Notes under the pieces: generated by a model | What the model was told of the DNA's origin: nothing | Database searches by the model: none | The model's input: only the letters and a program-made list of their open reading frames with translations | Translations under genes and position numbers: made by a program | Source of the DNA: Peptoniphilus_A hominis | GTDB taxonomy: Bacteria > Bacillota > Clostridia > Tissierellales > Peptoniphilaceae | Direction of reading: 5' to 3' | DNA: 64,000 nt | NCBI RefSeq assembly: GCF_040096015.1 | Contig: NZ_JBBMFO010000003.1 | Span: 32,146-96,145, forward strand | In this document: piece after piece, positions 58,958 to 64,000 of the stretch | Layout: each line of letters starts with the position of its first letter | Numbering within the stretch: the first letter of the stretch is position 1

Positions 58958-60223
58958 TCAATCTTCATAAGTTACAGCAATTGGCTTTGCATAATAAACA
59001 AAAATCATTGCATCATATAAATCTTTTGGGATTTCCTTTACTCTATAACTTGTTGGAATAAATTTCATAAGTGGAGAATATCCTTCGCCCAAACTTCCCA
59101 TATTAATCTCTTTATTTATAAATTCAAATGTTTCACCATCTTGAACTTTTGTGAAATCTAAATAGTATTTCCCCTTAAATTTTCTCGCACTGTAAGCTAA
59201 AGGATCTGCAGATACAAAGACATGGTTTGCCCTCTTATTATCTGGACCAATCTCATTAATATTTACAATGCCCTTATAAAAGTCTGTGCCAATAATAAAA
59301 TACTTTTCTCCAAAAATTTTCTTTAGGTGAGACCCCATTGGCTCATAAAACTTTTCACTTTTAGCAAGATGACCATTGTGACCAGAAATTAAAATCAAAT
59401 CATTTCCCTTTGATTTTTCAAAATCACTTATCCACTTAACATTTTCAGCCATAAATTCATCTCTCACCTTGTTTGCTTTTGGGTAATCATTAAAATCCAA
59501 TTCATAATATTTTATGCTGTCCAAGACATTTGTAAGAGCTCTTGAAACAAGCCTTGCAGAGTTAGAAGATAGGCTGTCGACATGTGCTTTTATTTCTAAT
59601 AACAAATCCTCTCTATCTTTTATCTGTGAAATCTTAAAATTTTTATATTTAATAAAGGAAAACTCCTCTTGCAAGTCTTTGTCTTGTAAGATATTGTTGT
59701 TTTTACAAAAATCTAAAATTAATTCCATAGATTTTTCAGGATTTTGCATATCAAAGCCGTAAAAAGAAAGTTTGTCCTCATCCTTTGCCCTTTGATTGTA
59801 GTCAAACATATAATTTATGAGGTCATTCATATTCTTTGTGTGATAAATATTAAAAGAGAAAAGGCTAGAAATATTTTCAGCTCTTTTATTTCCATGAATG
59901 TAATTATTTATCATCATGCCCTCGCCAAAATCTGCTTCAAGGCAAAAATTTTTTAAATTATTTTTTTCAACTAAAGTCTTTAGAACTTCTAATCTTAAAT
60001 CTTGAAAATCAGAATTGCCGTGAGTGGCTTCCCCAAGTCCCACAACTTTTACATAGTCATCTAAATTTATTTGGCTTAGGTCTTTGCCATAGACCTCAAT
60101 ATCAGAAATATTTTTCCTTGCATTTAACTCAGGGATTTTAATCCATAAAAAATCTCCAAGCCCTGCAAGTAAAATAAGAGCTACTAAAAAAATTAAAATC
60201 CCTTTAAAAATTTTCTTTATCAT
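58958..60223 (-). CDS. Membrane-anchored erythromycin esterase-like protein
   Basis: The 421-residue protein has one N-terminal membrane helix (residues about 7-28). An Ere-like domain follows, with GLGEATHGNSDF containing the catalytic His, EADFGEG and ISGHNGHLAK. True EreA/EreB are soluble and hydrolyse macrolides. An anchored housekeeping relative may act on another ester or lactone, so resistance should not be assumed. It lies alone between two non-coding gaps. Confidence 0.82.
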   Translation of the reverse strand: MIKKIFKGILIFLVALILLAGLGDFLWIKIPELNARKNISDIEVYGKDLSQINLDDYVKVVGLGEATHGNSDFQDLRLEVLKTLVEKNNLKNFCLEADFGEGMMINNYIHGNKRAENISSLFSFNIYHTKNMNDLINYMFDYNQRAKDEDKLSFYGFDMQNPEKSMELILDFCKNNNILQDKDLQEEFSFIKYKNFKISQIKDREDLLLEIKAHVDSLSSNSARLVSRALTNVLDSIKYYELDFNDYPKANKVRDEFMAENVKWISDFEKSKGNDLILISGHNGHLAKSEKFYEPMGSHLKKIFGEKYFIIGTDFYKGIVNINEIGPDNKRANHVFVSADPLAYSARKFKGKYYLDFTKVQDGETFEFINKEINMGSLGEGYSPLMKFIPTSYRVKEIPKDLYDAMIFVYYAKPIAVTYED

Positions 60224-60261
60224 TTTCTCACCTTCTTTTTTACATTATAAATTTTAAAAAT

Positions 60262-60293
60262 AAAAAAATAAAGACTCCCCTAAGGAAGTCTTT
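60262..60293 (-). terminator. Terminator of pta
   Basis: On the - strand AAAGACTTCC-TTAG-GGGAGTCTTT is followed by ATTTTTTT, 16 bp after the stop. Confidence 0.88.
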
Positions 60294-60308
60294 AAGTCAA
60301 AATTTAAT

Positions 60309-61280
60309 TTATAGAACTGCTTGTGCTGCTGTTATGATTGCTAGTGAATATACTTCGTCTTCTGAGCAACCACGAGATAAGTCGTTTACTGGGGCATTAA
60401 GTCCTTGAAGGATAGGTCCAATTGCTTCAAATCCACCAAATCTTTGAGCGATCTTGTAGCCAATGTTTCCTGCTTCAATGTTAGGGAATACAAATACATT
60501 TGCGTGTCCTGCAACTTCTGAACCTGGTGCTTTTTTCTTTGCAACAGATTCTACGAAAGCTGCGTCAAATTGTAATTCGCCGTCAATTGCCATGTCAGGA
60601 TTTTTTTCCTTAGCCATTTTTGTTGCTTCTGCTACCATTGTTACTCTTTCGTGAGATGCTGAACCCTTAGTTGAGAAAGAAAGCATTGCAATCTTTGGAT
60701 CCATGCCAAATTGTCTTGCTGTTTCATTTGATACTACTGCTACTTCTGCAAGTCCGTCTGCATCAAGGTCGATGTTAATAGCACAGTCTGCCATTAAATA
60801 CATTTCTTCGTCTCTAAGCATGATAAAGGCACCTGAACATCTCTTGTATCCTTCTTTTGTCTTTATGATTTGAAGGGCTGGTCTAACTGTATCTGCAGTT
60901 GTGTGAGCTGCACCTGATACAAGTCCCTTAGCTTTTCCCATGTAAATAAGCATTGTTCCAAAATAGTTGTGGTCTTTTAAGATTTCTGCTGCTTGTTCTT
61001 CGTTTACTTTTCCTTTTCTTCTTTCAACAAAAGCCTTAACCATTTCATCTTTAGCTTCATAGTTAGCTGGGTCTAGAATTTCAAGGTCTCCTAGTTTTAT
61101 GCCTTCTTTTTCTGCTAAAGCTTCAAGTTCTTTTTTATCTCCAAGAACTATTGGTTTAATATCTCCATCTTCATTAAGTCTAATTGCTGCTCTTAAAATT
61201 CTTGGGTCATCACCTTCAGGAAATACAATTTCTGGTTTTGATGCTCTTACTTTACTTCTCAAATTTTCAATTAATGACAT
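60309..61280 (-). CDS. pta: Phosphate acetyltransferase
   Basis: The 323-residue enzyme converts acetyl-CoA to acetyl phosphate, the substrate-level ATP route of the fermentation. It has KPEIVFPEGDDPRILRAA at the start, KGLVSGAAHTTADTVRPALQIIKT and the C-terminal GPILQGLNAPVNDLSRGCSEDEVY. No ackA is in the window. It is preceded by GGGGG-type ribosome-site sequence. Confidence 0.96.
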   Translation of the reverse strand: MSLIENLRSKVRASKPEIVFPEGDDPRILRAAIRLNEDGDIKPIVLGDKKELEALAEKEGIKLGDLEILDPANYEAKDEMVKAFVERRKGKVNEEQAAEILKDHNYFGTMLIYMGKAKGLVSGAAHTTADTVRPALQIIKTKEGYKRCSGAFIMLRDEEMYLMADCAINIDLDADGLAEVAVVSNETARQFGMDPKIAMLSFSTKGSASHERVTMVAEATKMAKEKNPDMAIDGELQFDAAFVESVAKKKAPGSEVAGHANVFVFPNIEAGNIGYKIAQRFGGFEAIGPILQGLNAPVNDLSRGCSEDEVYSLAIITAAQAVL

Positions 61281-61332
61281 AATGTCCCCCTTTTTTATTT
61301 ATGCTTATATTATATATCTTATAAAAAATAAT

Positions 61333-62307
61333 TTAAAGTGAATAAGGTTTGAAATTTACATCTTCTATAACTTCATTGAGCCTTACAGAGTCTGCAACGA
61401 GCTTTGCAAGTCTATGGTGCTTCATTGTGTGGACTCTTAAAACTTCCACGCCCTTGTAGGCCGCGAGAGTCGTAAGGGCAGCTGATGCTTCGTCTCTATT
61501 TTCAAAGCCTTCTTCATTATTTCCATCAGCTTCAATATTATTTTCTGTCAAAATATTTGTGATAAATCTCTTTCTTGATACTCCTAAAAATGTGAAGCAT
61601 CCCATTTCTCTTATTGTGTCAATTTTGTCTATTAATTTTAAATTTTCCTTTTTAGTTAGGGCAAAGCCAATGCCTGGGTCAAGCATAATTCTATCTCTTG
61701 TCATGCCATTTTTTTCTGCTCTTTCAAGAGATTTCCCTAGATACTTTTTCATGACTTCCACGATGTCCATGTCTTCAAAGGATTTTAATTCTTCATCAGT
61801 AAAGGCTCCCTCTCCACCAAAGGATGGGAAGTTGGCAGATGACTTGTGATTTGGCCTTGCAATCTTTGGATTAAACATTAAAATTGCGCCCACATCACTT
61901 TTTCCTACCACTTCAGCCATTTTAGGGTCGCCCATAAAACCTGTGATGTCATTAACAAAGTCAACGCCTGCTTCTATTGCAGCCTGTGCCACATCTGCCT
62001 TCCATGTGTCAATGGATAGGGGCACATCTGTCATAGTCTTTAATTCTTTTATAACTGGCACAACCCTACTAATTTCTTCTTCGATTTCTACATAAGTAGA
62101 GCCTGGTCTAGTGGATTCGCCACCCAGGTCAATCATTTTTGCACCGGCCTCAATGAGTTCCATTGCCCTATTGATGGCCTTGTCCTTGCCATACCACTTG
62201 CCGCCGTCAGAAAAGGAATCTGGTGTAACATTTACAATGCCACATAAAATTGTTTCCTTGCCACTTTCTAAAACTTTGTCTTTATACTTACAAATTAAAT
62301 TATTCAT
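61333..62307 (-). CDS. folP: Dihydropteroate synthase
   Basis: The 324-residue TIM-barrel enzyme joins the pterin and p-aminobenzoate in folate synthesis. It has GIVNVTPDSFSDGGKW, LGGESTRPG, SIDTWKADVA and DPGIGFALTKKEN. It is about 40 residues longer than usual; the extra length lies in the KIARPNHKSSANFPSFGGEGAF region and after SRKRFI. No other folate genes are adjacent. Folate supply is relevant to FtcD/FchA in the hut cluster. Confidence 0.95.
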   Translation of the reverse strand: MNNLICKYKDKVLESGKETILCGIVNVTPDSFSDGGKWYGKDKAINRAMELIEAGAKMIDLGGESTRPGSTYVEIEEEISRVVPVIKELKTMTDVPLSIDTWKADVAQAAIEAGVDFVNDITGFMGDPKMAEVVGKSDVGAILMFNPKIARPNHKSSANFPSFGGEGAFTDEELKSFEDMDIVEVMKKYLGKSLERAEKNGMTRDRIMLDPGIGFALTKKENLKLIDKIDTIREMGCFTFLGVSRKRFITNILTENNIEADGNNEEGFENRDEASAALTTLAAYKGVEVLRVHTMKHHRLAKLVADSVRLNEVIEDVNFKPYSL

Positions 62308-62378
62308 TTTTCACTCCATTTTTTATTTTTCTCGTCAAGTTAATTCTATGTCTAAGATCTTTTAAAATCAAATAATTT

Positions 62379-63374
62379 TTAAATAGCGTAGTAGTGCAAA
62401 ACTCCATCTTGGTCTTTTTCAAAGTCAGCCTTGCCTAAGGCCCTTAGGTGTTCAAGGTGAGCGTGAGCTTCTCCTGCTGCGAAAAACTTTTGCGTGTTGG
62501 GAAATTCAGAAAAGTCCCTTGCCCTCATGTCCCAAGACATATTCATGGCAATGTCACGAACTGTGCACTTGCCCCTAGCCTCTAAAGTCTTTAACGCCTC
62601 GTTAATTCTCTTTTCGTGATGAGTCTTTAGCTCGTCTATCCTCTTTGGCACGTCTTCAATAAGAGCCCTGTGAGATGAATAAAGATGGTCAATGGGAAGA
62701 TTCCTTAATTTCTCAATGTTTTTAAGATACCTTCCAAGGCTGTCTCCCACAGTAAAATTCCAAAAAGTAATATTTGGAGTGATGTCTCCCAAAAGGTGGT
62801 CGCCGCAAAATAAAATTTTTCGGTCCTCTTCATAGAGGCCAACCATGCCTGGAGTGTGACCAGAAAAATCCATACCCTTAAAAGTAAAGTCGCCAAGCTT
62901 TAGGGTGTAGTCAGGATTAAAGGAAGTGTAGGGAAACTCTGCCTTAGGTCTATAACGAAAGCCTGCGTGCTCTTCAATTTTTAAATTGTCCTCATCCAGC
63001 CCTTGAAGATGGGTAGTCGCCATAACATCCTTCCACCTCTTTGAATTTGCATCAGCCATAGAAGACATCATGCGGTAGTCAATGTCTCCCATATAAATTT
63101 CCACGCCAAGCTCTTCATAAAACCAGGTTGCAAGACCTGTGTGGTCAGAGTGAAGATGAGTCAAAAATAACTTTGTCCTCTTTAAATCAATTTCCATTTC
63201 TTTTATAAAAGAAAGCATTTCACTCCTGATTTCTTCAGTGTTAAAGCCTGTGTCGATAATAAGAGCCTCGCCCCTAGACTTTACCATATAAATATTTATG
63301 CTCTTTAGGGGATTTCCCTTTAAAGGAATAATTTTACAATAAACGCCATCAGAAAGTTTTTTAATACTAGACAT
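62379..63374 (-). CDS. Metallo-beta-lactamase-fold hydrolase
   Basis: The 331-residue protein has the di-metal HxHxDH motif in LTHLHSDHTGLATW, further ligands in FSGHTPGM and CGDHLLGD, and a C-terminal winged-helix-like extension (about residues 245-331). It resembles the glyoxalase-II/LACTB2-like group; the substrate is unknown. ATG 63374 follows GGGAGGAAAT. Confidence 0.88.
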   Translation of the reverse strand: MSSIKKLSDGVYCKIIPLKGNPLKSINIYMVKSRGEALIIDTGFNTEEIRSEMLSFIKEMEIDLKRTKLFLTHLHSDHTGLATWFYEELGVEIYMGDIDYRMMSSMADANSKRWKDVMATTHLQGLDEDNLKIEEHAGFRYRPKAEFPYTSFNPDYTLKLGDFTFKGMDFSGHTPGMVGLYEEDRKILFCGDHLLGDITPNITFWNFTVGDSLGRYLKNIEKLRNLPIDHLYSSHRALIEDVPKRIDELKTHHEKRINEALKTLEARGKCTVRDIAMNMSWDMRARDFSEFPNTQKFFAAGEAHAHLEHLRALGKADFEKDQDGVLHYYAI

Positions 63375-63421
63375 ATTTCCTCCCACAGCTCATTTCATGT
63401 ATAATAAATACGAGGTGAATT

Positions 63422-63838
63422 ATGAGCGATTTTTTATTAAAACTTTTTAAAGTTGAAACCATTAACAAACTGCCTATTGATAAATTATACCCTATTATAG
63501 AGAGTTTAGACGGCGACCAAAGGCAACTCATTGCATCTTCCTATGATTTAGACCTTGAGGGACTAAGTTTGACAGAAGAAGTAGAGGAAATACATAAAAA
63601 AATTACCAGTGAATTTAAAAACACTCTCATGAACTTTGACGAAAAAGAGCATAAGTCCTTTTACGATTTTTATAATGGCGCCGTAGATTATTCCGACGAA
63701 AATGTCTATGTAAACATGAAAAAATTCACATCCCTAGGACTCATGTATCTCTTCCTATCAAAATCCGGCACTTATTTTAACTTCGTCATACCAGAAGAAC
63801 TAATAGAGATGTATGAAGAACTTTTACAATCAAGCTAA
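63422..63838 (+). CDS. Hypothetical protein
   Basis: The 138-residue acidic, mostly helical soluble protein has no domain that I recognise with confidence and no signal or membrane segment. It is transcribed divergently from the MBL-fold gene and has a GAGGTG ribosome site. The ORF is intact and the codon use looks normal. Confidence 0.6.
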   Translation: MSDFLLKLFKVETINKLPIDKLYPIIESLDGDQRQLIASSYDLDLEGLSLTEEVEEIHKKITSEFKNTLMNFDEKEHKSFYDFYNGAVDYSDENVYVNMKKFTSLGLMYLFLSKSGTYFNFVIPEELIEMYEELLQSS

Positions 63839-63929
63839 AAAGTCGATTAAAATATAATTTAATAAACAAATTAATAATTGGACTGGCTAAGAATTTATAA
63901 AACATAATCATAACCACCGGCTAATGTGG

Positions 63930-64000
63930 TGACCCCATAAAGTTGGACCTAATACCAGGACTGGTAGTTTACTAGTTCTGGTATTATTTTATTGCTTTCC
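63930..64000 (+). mobile_element. Left end of an IS3/IS150-type insertion sequence (truncated by the window)
   Basis: TGACCCCATAAAGTTGGACC (63930-63949) closely resembles IS150-group terminal inverted repeats. It is followed by a long hairpin (63951-63985, outer arms AATACCAG and CTGGTATT) with a T-rich tail. Such end-proximal hairpins shield transposase genes from outside transcription. The transposase should start just beyond the window. Confidence 0.62.

Noticed and set aside
58958..60223. Calling the esterase-like gene a macrolide resistance gene
   Set aside because: The similarity is family-level only, and the membrane anchor and housekeeping context argue against an acquired resistance determinant.

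Overview
The window is AT-rich, densely coded chromosomal DNA from a low-GC, anaerobic, amino-acid- and citrate-using Firmicute. The best fit is the Peptoniphilaceae/Tissierellales group (Peptoniphilus, Fenollaria and relatives). This rests on gene content (citrate lyase, a full histidine-to-glutamate pathway, GlmL, phosphotransacetylase, rubredoxin, S-layer-homology proteins), frequent TTG/GTG starts behind strong GGAGG sites, two T-boxes and a CIRCE-like element. The genus is an inference. I saw no rRNA, tRNA or CRISPR array.

Layout. 1-2.4 kb: a MetA-aspartokinase fusion behind a Met T-box. 2.4-14.6 kb: a citrate region in two blocks. The first is citS-like/citD/citE/citF with a LysR regulator and a CitMHS transporter. 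The second is citG/citC/citX. Between them lie a eukaryotic-type isocitrate dehydrogenase, an SLH-CAP surface protein and a decayed fragment of a second citX. 14.8-22.6 kb: Hsp20 under a near-consensus promoter with a CIRCE-like operator, threonine deaminase/DUF951/MscS/DUF5711, an EamA transporter, and TagA-transketolase. 22.9-25.4 kb: an M20 amidohydrolase with a YfcC-type carrier, next to a relic IS end. 25.6-40.2 kb: histidine fermentation. The genes are ftcD, hutH, an isoleucine-epimerase-like aminotransferase, fchA, hutI, a YuiF-like permease and hutU. Upstream lies the operon orfX-SARP-glmL.

40.3-49.2 kb: an unpaired MazF, two small membrane proteins, an AcpS-NnrD fusion, tyrS behind a T-box with an ultrashort Stem I, pepD, an RsbW-like ATPase, rubredoxin, PPK2, an alpha/beta hydrolase and MnmH. 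49.2-55.2 kb: CDF-TrkA-TrkH-TrkA-Ung. 55.4-64 kb: DJ-1, ProC, a split ChrA pair, an ADP-ribosylglycohydrolase, an erythromycin-esterase-like protein, Pta, FolP, an MBL-fold hydrolase and one unknown. The window ends inside the left end of an IS3/IS150-type element.

How it works together. Citrate can be imported by two unrelated carriers and cleaved by citrate lyase, whose activation genes (citC, citX, citG) lie in the second block. Histidine is imported and degraded to glutamate, with the formimino carbon passing to tetrahydrofolate through FtcD and FchA. GlmL suggests that glutamate then enters the methylaspartate pathway, although the mutase is not here. The strongest new signal is an 11-bp direct repeat with core CGTTAAT. 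It occurs five to six times upstream of the orfX-SARP-glmL operon and twice upstream of hutU, each time at the -35 position of a promoter. This is the geometry of operators bound by SARP activators, so the SARP gene here probably controls itself and histidine breakdown.
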